Shown here one piece after another: positions 37,727 to 46,651 of a stretch of DNA of 64,000 bases. The position numbers and the translations under genes are program-made. Below the pieces are notes generated by a model. That model ran no database searches and was not told the origin of the DNA. It saw nothing but the letters and a program-made list of their open reading frames with translations. Where the stretch lies: assembly GCF_036880405.1 (NCBI RefSeq), contig NZ_JBAJJM010000005.1, positions 1 to 64,000 of the forward strand, given 5' to 3'. Each line of letters begins with the position of its first letter. The stretch's first letter is position 1. The stretch is from Mannheimia indoligenes. GTDB lineage: Bacteria > Pseudomonadota > Gammaproteobacteria > Enterobacterales > Pasteurellaceae.

Positions 37727-37742
37727 GAGGAAGTTTTGCAAA

Positions 37743-38300
37743 TTAGAAATCTAATAGTTCTTTTTCTTTTGCAGCTAATACTTCATCTACTTTTTTGATG
37801 AAAGTATCAGTGATTTTTTGAATATCTTCTTCAGCTTTATGTTGTTCGTTTTCGCTGATTTCTTTATCTTTCAACAACGCTTTGATTTGGTCGTTTGCAT
37901 CACGGCGTACGTTGCGAATAGCAACTTTGCCTTGCTCGCCTTCAGATTTCACGATTTTAATTAAATCACGGCGACGTTCTTCTGTTAATGGTGGAAGAGG
38001 AACGCGAATCGTTGTGCCGGCTGATGATGGGTTTAAGCCTAAATCTGAGGTTAAAATCGCTTTTTCTACCGCAGAAATTAACGATTTATCAAATACGTTT
38101 ACCGCTAATGTGCGAGCATCTTCTGCTACTACGTTAGCTACTTGGCGTAGAGGTGTTGCAGAACCGTAGTATTCAACTTGAATACCGTCTAATAAAGAAG
38201 GTTGAGCACGACCGGTACGAATTTTTGCAATATGACCTTTTAAAGCCTCAAGGCTTTTTTCCATACGATCTTGTGTATCTTTTTTGATTTCATTAATCAT
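37743..38300 (-). CDS. frr: Ribosome recycling factor
   Basis: 185 residues, family length. With EF-G it splits post-termination ribosomes. Conserved segments IRTGRAQPSLLDGI, VAEDARTLAVNVFDK, RVPLPPLTEERRRDLIK and VRNVRRDAND are present. Downstream of pyrH by 49 bases, the common rpsB-tsf-pyrH-frr order, but here rpsB-tsf are separated from it by a phosphoethanolamine transferase on the other strand. Confidence 0.98.
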   Translation of the reverse strand: MINEIKKDTQDRMEKSLEALKGHIAKIRTGRAQPSLLDGIQVEYYGSATPLRQVANVVAEDARTLAVNVFDKSLISAVEKAILTSDLGLNPSSAGTTIRVPLPPLTEERRRDLIKIVKSEGEQGKVAIRNVRRDANDQIKALLKDKEISENEQHKAEEDIQKITDTFIKKVDEVLAAKEKELLDF

Positions 38301-38349
38301 TGATTGTTTATCCTTTTACTTAAAACAGAGTTAAAAATAGAGAAAATTA

Positions 38350-39063
38350 TTAAGAAATAGTTGTGCCTTCTTCTGTGCCAAATACCACTTTGCGTAATGC
38401 ACCTGGTTTACCCATATTAAATACACGAATCGGCATTCCGTGATCGCGTGCAAGGGTAAATGCCGCTAAATCCATTACTTGTAATTCTTGATCGATTACT
38501 TCAGCATAGGTTAATTGATTGAAAAGTTTAGCATCTGCGAATTTTGCCGGGTCTTTATCGTAAACACCATCTACTTTTGTTGCTTTTAATACGACATCAG
38601 CTTCAATTTCAATACCACGCAAGCAAGCGGCAGAATCGGTGGTGAAGAACGGACTGCCTGTACCGGCTGAGAAGATTACTACACGTTTTTCACGTAACAT
38701 TTTGATGGCTTCAGACCAATTGTAAGTATCACAAATCCCGTTTAATTGGAATGCAGACATTAATTTTGCATTCACTTCGGCACGGTGTAGAGCATCACGC
38801 ATCGCTAAGCCGTTCATCACGGTTGCCAGCATCCCCATATGGTCGCCCACCACACGGTTCATTCCAGCTTTAGCTAATTTTGCTCCACGGAATAAGTTAC
38901 CGCCACCAAGTACAACGCCAACTTCAACGCCTTCTTCAAGCAACTCTTTAATTTCTAGTGCCATACGATCTAAAATAGACGGATCGATACCAAAGCCCTC
39001 GTTGCCTTGTAAGGCTTCACCACTTAATTTGAGAAGGATTCGCTTGTAAATAGGTTTGCTCAT
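38350..39063 (-). CDS. pyrH: UMP kinase
   Basis: 237 residues. Hexameric bacterial UMP kinase making UDP. Conserved features: ILLKLSGEALQG at the N terminus, GVVLGGGNLFRG, MGMLATVMNGLAMRDAL, and the ATP-binding SAGTGSPFFTTDSAA. It pairs with frr downstream. The usual upstream neighbour tsf is 1.7 kb away, beyond the inserted transferase gene. Confidence 0.97.
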   Translation of the reverse strand: MSKPIYKRILLKLSGEALQGNEGFGIDPSILDRMALEIKELLEEGVEVGVVLGGGNLFRGAKLAKAGMNRVVGDHMGMLATVMNGLAMRDALHRAEVNAKLMSAFQLNGICDTYNWSEAIKMLREKRVVIFSAGTGSPFFTTDSAACLRGIEIEADVVLKATKVDGVYDKDPAKFADAKLFNQLTYAEVIDQELQVMDLAAFTLARDHGMPIRVFNMGKPGALRKVVFGTEEGTTIS

Positions 39064-39155
39064 TTTATTTGCCTCTTAACTGTATGGACTAAACACAAAA
39101 TTACGCTATTATAGAACAATCCACTTCAACGATAAACCGAAAAATTTTAACAACA

Positions 39156-40697
39156 ATGAGAAAAAACAAATTTTTAGCATTATTTATTGCACTTTCACTG
39201 GCTGTTCTTGCAAGTTATTTGATGCTGATTGGCTCGGGCTTTTTTCCGACTCCCACTATCTTTGAAATACTATTTGGGGTATTTCTGATTATTATCTTAG
39301 CCAGTTCTAAATGGACTTACTATGCGTTACTGTTGCCAATTAGTATTGCTTATGCCTTTTATACGCCCATTGGGCTTAATTTTGGTAAACCAACCTATGA
39401 ATATATCGCTTCCGTATTCGCAACTGATATGATGGAGAGTAAAGAGTTTCTGGCTCAGCTTCCTATTTTGCATATTTTAGCCGGCATAGTGATTGTACTA
39501 GCGGTCATTTTTTTCAAAAAAATTACCAATGCTTATCAAATCCACTTTTTGAGAAATAAAACTTTTGTCATAGCCGCTTCTCTTTTAATGTTAGCTCAAC
39601 TTGCTCCATTCAAGTTTTTCCAAGAATTTTATAGTTCAGGAACAAAAGTCGCGAAAGAATTGGAGAAATTAAATAATTTAACCTTAGAATCCCAATGGGG
39701 AGAATCGAAGCTTGGCGATAACGCAAAATATGATGATTACGTGCTGATTATGGGCGAAAGTGCAAGGAAGGATTATCACCACGCCTACGGCTATCCTATT
39801 CTTAACACGCCTTTTATGAGCTCGGCAAATGGTACGCTTGTTGACGGTTTAACCTCTGGTGGTACAAATACTATTGCCTCACTGCGTTTAATGCTAACCA
39901 AGCCTGATACTGAAAAATGGGAGGCTAATTATGCCTTAACCTTGATTGATTTGATTAAATCTGCTGGGGTAAAAACCTATTGGATTTCTAACCAAGGCTA
40001 TTTGGGTAATTACGATACACCTATTTCCTCGATCGGCAATAAAAGTGATGTGAAGATCTTCACCAAATCAGGCGATTCGTTAAACAGCAACGTGAGCGAT
40101 TTTGAATTACTGCCACATTTCAGTAGAGTGATTGCAGAACCTGCTAGTGGCAAACGTTTTATTTTCTTGCATTTATACGGCTCACACCCAATTACTTGCG
40201 ACCGTTTAACCGATTATCCGAAAATGTTTGATGACAACAAACTACCGAAGCGTTATTTCAACGTGAATTGTTATATTTCCTCAATTAAGAAAACCGATGA
40301 ATTGCTAAAACGGATATATGAGATGTTAGTGAAAAACCAAACCGAAACTCAGCGTTCATTTTCGATGATCTATTTATCTGATCACGGCTTATCTCACGAA
40401 ATGTCTAAAGATAATATTGTCATTCAAAATGGTAAAGATAGAAGTAAATTACACTACGACATTCCGTTGTTCAAAATTTCAAGTGATGATACTCAACGTA
40501 ATATTTATAAGACATTTAAATCAGGGCTGAATTTTACCAATGGGATTGCAAATTGGATTGGCATTGAAAATGCGTTGTTAGATAAAGAGCTTGATCTCTT
40601 TAATAATAAAACTGATAAAAGCGATTACGGGCTGAAAAAAATCATTGAAACCCAATCTACTGTGGAAGATCCGGCAGTCGTTATTCCATCACATTAA
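39156..40697 (+). CDS. Phosphoethanolamine transferase (sulfatase family)
   Basis: 513 residues. Four or five N-terminal membrane segments (about 5-160) and a periplasmic alkaline-phosphatase/sulfatase domain. Metal ligand region IMGESARKDYHH (Glu201), the Thr nucleophile segment SGGTNTIASL (Thr237/239), LHLYGSHP and YLSDHGLSHE are all present. Such enzymes add phosphoethanolamine to lipid A or LPS core heptose. Which acceptor is used cannot be told by eye. It looks inserted between the tsf and pyrH genes, on the opposite strand. Followed by a GGGGCAAAT palindrome and a terminator. Confidence 0.87.
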   Translation: MRKNKFLALFIALSLAVLASYLMLIGSGFFPTPTIFEILFGVFLIIILASSKWTYYALLLPISIAYAFYTPIGLNFGKPTYEYIASVFATDMMESKEFLAQLPILHILAGIVIVLAVIFFKKITNAYQIHFLRNKTFVIAASLLMLAQLAPFKFFQEFYSSGTKVAKELEKLNNLTLESQWGESKLGDNAKYDDYVLIMGESARKDYHHAYGYPILNTPFMSSANGTLVDGLTSGGTNTIASLRLMLTKPDTEKWEANYALTLIDLIKSAGVKTYWISNQGYLGNYDTPISSIGNKSDVKIFTKSGDSLNSNVSDFELLPHFSRVIAEPASGKRFIFLHLYGSHPITCDRLTDYPKMFDDNKLPKRYFNVNCYISSIKKTDELLKRIYEMLVKNQTETQRSFSMIYLSDHGLSHEMSKDNIVIQNGKDRSKLHYDIPLFKISSDDTQRNIYKTFKSGLNFTNGIANWIGIENALLDKELDLFNNKTDKSDYGLKKIIETQSTVEDPAVVIPSH

Positions 40698-40705
40698 TTC
40701 TACTT

Positions 40706-40729
40706 GTAGGGGCAAATAACAATTTGCCC
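40706..40729. repeat. GGGGCAAAT palindrome, copy 2 (variant)
   Basis: GTAGGGGCAAAT, AACA, then ATTTGCCC: a variant of the dispersed palindrome where both arms carry a compensating change (CAAAT/ATTTG in place of CGAAT/ATTCG). It lies just after the transferase stop. Confidence 0.7.
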
Positions 40730-40740
40730 ATCATTACACA

Positions 40741-40771
40741 ATAAAAAGCAGGCAAAAGCCTGCTTTTTTTC
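40741..40771. terminator. Bidirectional terminator between the transferase and tsf
   Basis: Arms AAAAAGCAGGC and GCCTGCTTTTT with loop AAAA, followed by T residues; A-rich left flank gives T on the minus strand, so it serves tsf too. Confidence 0.9.
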
Positions 40772-40789
40772 ATCAACTCAAGGATTGAA

Positions 40790-41641
40790 TTAAGCGTTAC
40801 CGCCAGTGATTTTAGCAACTTCTGCTGCGAAATCTTCTTCAACTTTCTCGATACCTTCGCCCACTTCTAAACGGATGAAGTTAGCAACTGAAGTACCTAC
40901 TGATTTTAAGTATTGACCTACAGTTTGTGATGGATCCATTACAAACGGCTGACCGGTTAATGAAACTTCACCGGTGAATTTAGCCATACGACCTTCAACC
41001 ATTTTCTCAGCGATTTCTTTTGGTTTACCAGAGTTCATCGCGATTTCGATTTGGATTTCACGCTCTTTAGCTACTACATCAGCAGACACATCTTCCGGGT
41101 TTACGAATTCAGGTTTGCTTGCTGCAACGTGCATTGCTACTTTGCGTAATTCTTCTTCAGAACCTTCACCTGCAACTAATACACCAATTTTTGCACCGTG
41201 TAAGTATTGTGCAATTACGTTACCTTCTAAGAATTTAACACGGCGAATGTTCATATTTTCACCAATCTTAGCCACTAATGCAACACGTTTTTCTTCAAAT
41301 TGTGCTGCTAATGCTTCGATAGAGATATCTTTGTTTGCCGCTGCGAAATCTGCAACTTCATTTGCTAAACCTAAGAAACCTGCATCTTTTGCTACGAAGT
41401 CAGTTTGGCAGTTCATTTCAACTAATACGCCGAAACCGTTAGCTACGCGTGCTAAAATTACGCCTTCAGCTGCAATGTTACCTGCTTTTTTAGCCGCTTT
41501 CGCTTGACCAGATTTACGCATATTGTCGATCGCTAATTCGATATCGCCGTTTGCTTCTTGTAATGCTTTTTTACATTCCATCATACCTGCACCGGTACGT
41601 TCACGAAGCTCTTTAACTAATGATGCTGTAATTTCAGCCAT
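40790..41641 (-). CDS. tsf: Elongation factor Ts
   Basis: 283 residues, as in E. coli. Nucleotide exchange factor for EF-Tu. N-terminal UBA-like start (ITASLVKELRERTGAGMMECKKAL), the TDFVAKD motif, and paired subdomain structure are intact. Strong codon bias consistent with high expression. It follows rpsB with about 100 bases between, which contain hairpins that may tune the rpsB:tsf ratio. Confidence 0.98.
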   Translation of the reverse strand: MAEITASLVKELRERTGAGMMECKKALQEANGDIELAIDNMRKSGQAKAAKKAGNIAAEGVILARVANGFGVLVEMNCQTDFVAKDAGFLGLANEVADFAAANKDISIEALAAQFEEKRVALVAKIGENMNIRRVKFLEGNVIAQYLHGAKIGVLVAGEGSEEELRKVAMHVAASKPEFVNPEDVSADVVAKEREIQIEIAMNSGKPKEIAEKMVEGRMAKFTGEVSLTGQPFVMDPSQTVGQYLKSVGTSVANFIRLEVGEGIEKVEEDFAAEVAKITGGNA

Positions 41642-41671
41642 TTTTTAATTCCTCTTGATTTGATACGGGAA

Positions 41672-41734
41672 AGACAGGATTTACCTGCCTAGAGATTTTA
41701 TCGTTTAGGGCAGGTAAAACCTGCCCCTACAAAC
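41672..41734 (-). repeat. rpsB-tsf intergenic hairpins, including a GGGGCAGG-type palindrome
   Basis: A CAGGATTTACCTG inverted repeat (about 41674-41687) is followed by a stronger one, GGGCAGGT / ACCTGCCC (about 41708-41726), that ends in CCCTAC like the dispersed GGGGCGAAT palindromes. It may be a diverged repeat copy used as a partial terminator (attenuator) between rpsB and tsf. Confidence 0.55.
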
Positions 41735-41738
41735 TGAA

Positions 41739-42452
41739 TTATTCTGCTGCTTCTTCAGCTGCAACAACTTCAACGCCACGACCTTCTTTGATTGCAGCTA
41801 CTGCTGAATCTAAGTAAAGTTGGATTGCACGTGTTGCGTCATCGTTACCAGGGATGATGTAATTAACGCCATCTGGAGTTGAGTTAGTATCAACGATAGC
41901 AAATACAGGAATACCTAAGTTGTTTGCTTCTTTGATTGCGATATGTTCGTGATCAGCACCGATTACAAAAATTGCATCCGGTAAACCGTTCATATCTTTG
42001 ATACCGCCTAAGCTTAACTCTAATTTCTCTAACTCACGAGTACGCATTAACGCTTCTTTTTTAGTGATTTTGTCAAAAGTACCGTCTTGAGTTTGAGTTT
42101 CTAAATCTTTTAAACGTTTGATTGATTGACGAACAGTTTTCCAGTTAGTCAACATACCACCTAACCAACGGTGATTTACGTAAAATTGTTGGCTCTCTAC
42201 TGCCGCTGCTTTAACTGCTTCTGACGCTGCACGTTTTGTACCAACGAATAACACTTTACCGTTGTTAGAAGCAATGCGAGTTAATTCTGCTAATGCTTCG
42301 TTGAATAAAGGTAATGTTTTTTCTAAGTTAATAACGTGAACACCATTACGAGCACCGAAAATGAATGGTTTCATTTTTGGGTTCCAGTAACGAGTTTGGT
42401 GACCATAGTGAACGCCTGCGTTAAGCATATCGCGCATAGAAACTTGTGCCAT
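41739..42452 (-). CDS. rpsB: 30S ribosomal protein S2
   Basis: 237 residues (E. coli 241). Conserved signatures VSMRDMLNAGVHYGHQTRYWNPKM, VNHRWLGGMLTNWKT, and the nucleotide-like LPDAIFVIGADHEHIAIKEA segment. It has a long leader (about 200 bases) from a good promoter at 42661-42689, as expected for S2 autoregulation. Followed by tsf. Confidence 0.98.
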   Translation of the reverse strand: MAQVSMRDMLNAGVHYGHQTRYWNPKMKPFIFGARNGVHVINLEKTLPLFNEALAELTRIASNNGKVLFVGTKRAASEAVKAAAVESQQFYVNHRWLGGMLTNWKTVRQSIKRLKDLETQTQDGTFDKITKKEALMRTRELEKLELSLGGIKDMNGLPDAIFVIGADHEHIAIKEANNLGIPVFAIVDTNSTPDGVNYIIPGNDDATRAIQLYLDSAVAAIKEGRGVEVVAAEEAAE

Positions 42453-42459
42453 AAGAATT

Positions 42460-42655
42460 TTCCTTCAAAGTTGTTTGTTTCGCCACTTATGAACGGCAAA
42501 ACGGGGTTTAGCCTCCACATATCCTAGAAAATCGATCTACGCTCACTGAGATAATAGACACCCCAATTCCTAGCTTGTGATATGTGTGTGTTTTAGTGTT
42601 AAAAAATAAATGGTTATGTTTTTTCTCTTACTTAATCAGTAAAGACAAAAAACGG
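42460..42655 (-). promoter_or_regulatory. Long rpsB mRNA leader, candidate S2 autoregulatory RNA
   Basis: About 200 bases lie between the rpsB promoter and ATG. On the minus strand GGAATTGGGGTG and, later, GGCTAAACCCCG can pair through GGGGT/ACCCC, and a GATATGTGGAGG block stands between. Long conserved leaders bound by S2 are known for gamma-proteobacterial rpsB; the exact fold here is inferred. Confidence 0.45.
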
Positions 42656-42660
42656 CGAGT

Positions 42661-42689
42661 ATTATGCCAAAAAACAAACAATTTGCCAA
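42661..42689 (-). promoter_or_regulatory. rpsB-tsf promoter
   Basis: Minus strand: TTGGCA (complement 42684-42689), 17 bases, CATAAT (complement 42661-42666), followed by ACTCGCCG, a GC-rich discriminator typical of stringently controlled ribosomal promoters. Confidence 0.7.
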
Positions 42690-42740
42690 TCACTTTATTC
42701 TTGTTTCAAAATTAATTGCTCTAAATAAACAAAAACCGTT

Positions 42741-42776
42741 CTCATTATTGACTAAAGAAATAAGTGCATTTAGAAT
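42741..42776 (+). promoter_or_regulatory. fbpABC promoter with possible Fur site
   Basis: TTGACT (42748-42753), 17 bases, TAGAAT (42771-42776), about 45 bases before the fbpA ATG. The GTTCTCATTATTGACT stretch over the -35 partly resembles a Fur box (ATTATT half), which would give iron repression; the match is incomplete. Confidence 0.6.
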
Positions 42777-42821
42777 TGCCGAAATTGCTATACAAAGTCA
42801 ATCAAACAAAGGAGACTATCA

Positions 42822-43850
42822 ATGAAAAAAACGCTTTCTGCTCTTGCTGTTGCTGCTGCAACCTTTGCTTCAACCTCAGCACTTGCCGCTAATGAAGTGA
42901 ATGTATATTCCTACCGCCAGCCTTACTTAATTGAGCCGATGCTGAAAAACTTTGAAAAAGACACCGGCATCAAAGTAAATGTTATTTTTGCGGATAAAGG
43001 TTTAGTTGATCGTGTGAAACAAGAAGGCGAATTAAGCCCGGCTGATGTACTTTTAACAGTGGATATCGCTCGTGTAATGGAAATTGTGAATGCGGGTCTT
43101 GCTCAAAAAATTGACTCTGAAGTATTAGAGAAAAACATTCCTGAACAATTCCGTGATTCTAACGACCAATGGTTCGGTTTAACTACACGTGCTCGCGTAA
43201 TTTATACCTCAAAAGATCGTGTAGGCAAATTACCTGCCGGTTTTGATTACTTAGATTTAGCAAAACCTGAGTATAAAGGCAAAGTTTGCGTTCGTTCAGG
43301 TAAAAACTCTTACAATGTATCACTCTTTGCGGCGATGATTGAACATTACGGCATTGAGAAAACAAAAGCATTCTTAGAAGGCTTAAAAGCAAATCTTGCA
43401 CAAAAACCACAAGGTGGCGACCGTGATCAAGTAAAAGCAATCAAAGAAGGGATCTGTGATTACTCTATCGGTAACAGCTATTACTACGGTAAAATGTTAG
43501 ATGATGAAAAACAAAAATCGTGGGCAGAAGCGGCGGTGATTAACTTCCCTAGCGGCGAGTACGGTACACACAAAAACATCAGCGGTGTGGTAATTGCGAA
43601 ACACTCGCCGAACAAAGCAAATGCGGTGAAATTAATCGAATACCTCAGTGGTGAAAAAGCACAAGGTTTATATGCTGAGCTTAACCACGAATATCCGGTA
43701 AAAGAAGGCATTGAGCCATCTGCAATCGTAAAAGGTTGGGGTACATTCACAGCTGATAAAATCAAGCTGGAAAATATCGCAAAACACTATGAAGCAGCAT
43801 TAAAATTGGTTGATGAAGTGAAATTTGACGATTTCTCTGAGAAAAAATAA
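42822..43850 (+). CDS. fbpA: Ferric iron-binding periplasmic protein FbpA
   Basis: 342 residues. Signal peptide 1-22/23 (ends TSALA-ANE). Periplasmic ferric-ion binder that receives Fe3+ from transferrin receptors and hands it to FbpBC. The mature protein begins NEVNVYSYRQPYLIEP, and the C-lobe tyrosine trio NSYYYGKM (about 221-228) supplies iron ligands; this is the Mannheimia FbpA clade, described as binding iron mainly through three tyrosines. AAGGAG precedes the ATG. A hairpin at 43916-43948 separates it from fbpB, which would favour fbpA over the membrane parts. Confidence 0.95.
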   Translation: MKKTLSALAVAAATFASTSALAANEVNVYSYRQPYLIEPMLKNFEKDTGIKVNVIFADKGLVDRVKQEGELSPADVLLTVDIARVMEIVNAGLAQKIDSEVLEKNIPEQFRDSNDQWFGLTTRARVIYTSKDRVGKLPAGFDYLDLAKPEYKGKVCVRSGKNSYNVSLFAAMIEHYGIEKTKAFLEGLKANLAQKPQGGDRDQVKAIKEGICDYSIGNSYYYGKMLDDEKQKSWAEAAVINFPSGEYGTHKNISGVVIAKHSPNKANAVKLIEYLSGEKAQGLYAELNHEYPVKEGIEPSAIVKGWGTFTADKIKLENIAKHYEAALKLVDEVKFDDFSEKK

Positions 43851-43915
43851 TCAACCAACAAGTGGTCATTTTTCCACAAAAATTTGCAAAATTTTGCTAA
43901 AATATGACCGCTTGC

Positions 43916-43948
43916 AAAAGGACGCATTTTGCGTCCTTTTATTTTTTA
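43916..43948 (+). terminator. Hairpin between fbpA and fbpB (partial terminator)
   Basis: Perfect 11-bp arms AAAAGGACGCA (43916-43926) and TGCGTCCTTTT (43930-43940), loop TTT, then ATTTTTT. Since fbpB starts 24 bases later, it likely gives stepped-down expression of fbpBC. Confidence 0.82.
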
Positions 43949-43971
43949 TGGAATAACAGGCTTAAATAAAA

Positions 43972-45618
43972 ATGCGATCACAATTTTGCTGGAAAAGCAT
44001 TGCAACTCTAACCACTTTTATTGTTTTACTTCCACTCCTTGCCATTGGTTATCACGCATTGCAAGGAGACAGTGAAAACCTTTCCCATCTTTGGCAAACA
44101 ATGTTGCCAATCTATCTGAAAAATTCAACATTATTAGTGTTAGGAACGGTATTTCTCGCTCTGTTCTTTGCTCTGCCTACCGCTTGGATTGTGGCTAACT
44201 ATCGCTTTTGGGGACAAAAAACCTTGCAATGGCTACTCTGCTTGCCTCTTGCAATGCCTGCTTATTTAATCGCCTATTTATACACTGATTTACTAGATTA
44301 CTCGGGGGCTTTTCAAGGCTGGTTACGTAGTATTTTTGGCTGGACCAGCCCGCAAGATTATTGGTTTCCCCAAATTCGAACATTGTACGGTGCTTGCTTT
44401 GTACTTGCATTAGTGCTGTATCCATACATTTTTTTATTAGTGCGAGTGGCATTATTAGAACAGTCAGAAAACCTAACGCATAGTGCAAAAATGCTTGGAG
44501 CATCTCCTGCTCAACTTTTTCGCCGTATTACATTACCATTAATTCGCCCTTCTATTGCAGTTGGTATGGCATTAGTCGCAATGGAAACCTTAGGCGATTT
44601 TGGCACCGTTGCCTATTTTGCCGTGCCAACGCTTACTACGGCAATTTATGACTCGTGGCTAGGTTATCACGATCTCGGCACAGCCAGCCAAATTGCGGTC
44701 TTTATGCTGCTGATGATTTTCCTATTTTTGACTTTGGAACAATACAGCCGCCGCAAACAAAAAAGCTATCAACGTGGCTATGAAAAGAAATCAGCATTTA
44801 AATCTTTAACCGGTTGGAAATTAGCATTAGCCCTTGCTTGGTGCTGGGGCTTGTTGGCGTTAGCTTTTTTCATTCCGTTTGGCAGATTGCTCTATTGGGC
44901 ATACGACTATTTCGAGCAAGCGTGGAATTTAGACTTTGTCCAATTTTCGCTTAATAGCTTAAAAGTGTCGATTATCGCCTCAGTCATAACGGTATTCATT
45001 GCTCTACTTCTGCATTTTTCTAAACGTTTGAATACCCGTAAAATTTTAGTCAAAAATGACCGCTTGTCGTTACAATTAGCCTCTCTTGGCTATGCTGTTC
45101 CGGGAACAGTATTAGCGATCGGTTTACTTTCACCTTTAACATTTGCCGATCATCAACTCCACGCTTGGCTAAAAAGCCTTGAATTATCACCTGTTGGATT
45201 GATTTTTTCAGGCTCACTCTTTGCATTGGTATTGGCATATACCATTCGATTTTTAGCAATGGCAATCGGAAGTCTTGAAACTTCGCTCAATAAAATTTCA
45301 CCTTCATTGGATATGGCAAGCCAAACGCTTGGTAAAAACGGCATCGCAATGTTAGCAAAAATCCATATCCCATTGATTTATAAAGGCATTCTAACTGCCG
45401 GATTGATGGTTTTTATTGAGAGTATGAAAGAGCTAAACGCTTCTCTACTACTCCGCCCGTTTAACTTTGATACACTCGCAACCTACGTGTTTACCTTTAC
45501 ATCAGACGAGCAACTTGAGCGTGCTGCTCTGCCTGCCATCGTATTGGTGTTAGTCGGTTTATTGCCAGTTATTTGGCTTACCCGATCACTTATTTCGCAG
45601 TCTGAAAAGGAAAGATAA
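43972..45618 (+). CDS. fbpB: Ferric iron ABC transporter permease FbpB
   Basis: 548 residues, a fused permease with two binding-protein-dependent transport domains and about 12 membrane segments. Both halves carry the EAA loop for contact with the ATPase (HSAKMLGASPAQLFRRITLPLIRP near 163-186 and SQTLGKNGIAMLAKIHIPLI near 445-465). It moves Fe3+ across the inner membrane with FbpA and FbpC. Nine bases before fbpC. Confidence 0.94.
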   Translation: MRSQFCWKSIATLTTFIVLLPLLAIGYHALQGDSENLSHLWQTMLPIYLKNSTLLVLGTVFLALFFALPTAWIVANYRFWGQKTLQWLLCLPLAMPAYLIAYLYTDLLDYSGAFQGWLRSIFGWTSPQDYWFPQIRTLYGACFVLALVLYPYIFLLVRVALLEQSENLTHSAKMLGASPAQLFRRITLPLIRPSIAVGMALVAMETLGDFGTVAYFAVPTLTTAIYDSWLGYHDLGTASQIAVFMLLMIFLFLTLEQYSRRKQKSYQRGYEKKSAFKSLTGWKLALALAWCWGLLALAFFIPFGRLLYWAYDYFEQAWNLDFVQFSLNSLKVSIIASVITVFIALLLHFSKRLNTRKILVKNDRLSLQLASLGYAVPGTVLAIGLLSPLTFADHQLHAWLKSLELSPVGLIFSGSLFALVLAYTIRFLAMAIGSLETSLNKISPSLDMASQTLGKNGIAMLAKIHIPLIYKGILTAGLMVFIESMKELNASLLLRPFNFDTLATYVFTFTSDEQLERAALPAIVLVLVGLLPVIWLTRSLISQSEKER

Positions 45619-45627
45619 AGGAATTTT

Positions 45628-46638
45628 ATGTCTGTTTTAACTATCAATAATCTGAATCTTAATTTTGGCAGCACAATGGTTTTACAAAATCTCCATCTCG
45701 CGGTAAATCAGAATGAAATTATTTGCCTGCTTGGTGCAAGTGGCTGCGGTAAAACTACCTTACTGAAAGCGATTGCCGGGCTATTGCCAATTGAACAAGG
45801 TGATATTCATTTAGCCGGACAATGCTTAAAAAGCAAAGCGGTGGAAGAGCGTAAAATCGGGCTGATTTTCCAAGATTATGCTCTTTTTCCACATTTAACG
45901 GTGGCTGACAATATCCAATTTGGTTTATCTAAATTGCCAAAAGCTCAACAAAAAGCGATTACCGAAAAAATGCTTTCAGTTGTGCATTTGCAAGGCTTTG
46001 AAAGCCGTTTTCCACACGAGCTGTCGGGCGGACAACAACAACGTGTCGCGATAGCCAGAGCATTAGCCTGCCAGCCAGAACTGCTACTGTTAGATGAGCC
46101 GTTTTCCAATATTGACAGCCAAACTCGTTATGCGATGATTCAAGAGATCAAGCAAATCTTAAAAAGCCAAAATGTGCCGGCTATTTTTGTAACCCATAGC
46201 AAAGAAGAAGCCTTTGCGTTTGCCGATAAAATTGCCGTGATGGATCAAGGAAAAATTGTTCAATTTGGTAAGCCAAACGAGCTATATCATTCTCCGGTTA
46301 ATCCATTTGTAGCGGATTTTTTAGGTGGCACAAACTATCTTAACTGTAATGTAACGGAAGACAAAGTGCTATGTAGCCCGATTGGTGAGTTCCGACTCTT
46401 CCCTGAAATGGACGTTCAGAAGGGGCGTTACCGCTGGCTTCTTCGCCCAGAGCAGATTATCTTAAAACCCAATGAGCTAGGCTTAGGTAAAGTGGTAGGC
46501 AAACTGTTTTTAGGCTTATACTACCGCTATCAAGTTGAAATTAAAGGCATTGAGATTGTAACTTACCAATCCCAAGAGCTGAAAATTGGCGAACAAGTGG
46601 AAGTTGGCTTCCAAGTGAGAGAATTTATCCTATTTTAA
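45628..46638 (+). CDS. fbpC: Ferric iron ABC transporter ATPase FbpC
   Basis: 336 residues. Walker A GASGCGKTT (36-44), Q-loop LIFQDYALFPHL, signature LSGGQQQR, Walker B LLLLDEPFSN and switch His in FVTHSKEEA. The C-terminal 110 residues form the TOBE-like regulatory domain seen in FbpC/CysA-type ATPases. Last of the fbpABC genes; the following DsbA-like gene starts 13 bases later and is probably cotranscribed. Confidence 0.94.
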   Translation: MSVLTINNLNLNFGSTMVLQNLHLAVNQNEIICLLGASGCGKTTLLKAIAGLLPIEQGDIHLAGQCLKSKAVEERKIGLIFQDYALFPHLTVADNIQFGLSKLPKAQQKAITEKMLSVVHLQGFESRFPHELSGGQQQRVAIARALACQPELLLLDEPFSNIDSQTRYAMIQEIKQILKSQNVPAIFVTHSKEEAFAFADKIAVMDQGKIVQFGKPNELYHSPVNPFVADFLGGTNYLNCNVTEDKVLCSPIGEFRLFPEMDVQKGRYRWLLRPEQIILKPNELGLGKVVGKLFLGLYYRYQVEIKGIEIVTYQSQELKIGEQVEVGFQVREFILF

Positions 46639-46651
46639 ACAGAGAGAGAAT

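Noticed and set aside
40974..41507. 177-codon frame on the plus strand
   Set aside because: Antisense to tsf; Ser/Ala-rich shadow of a highly biased gene.
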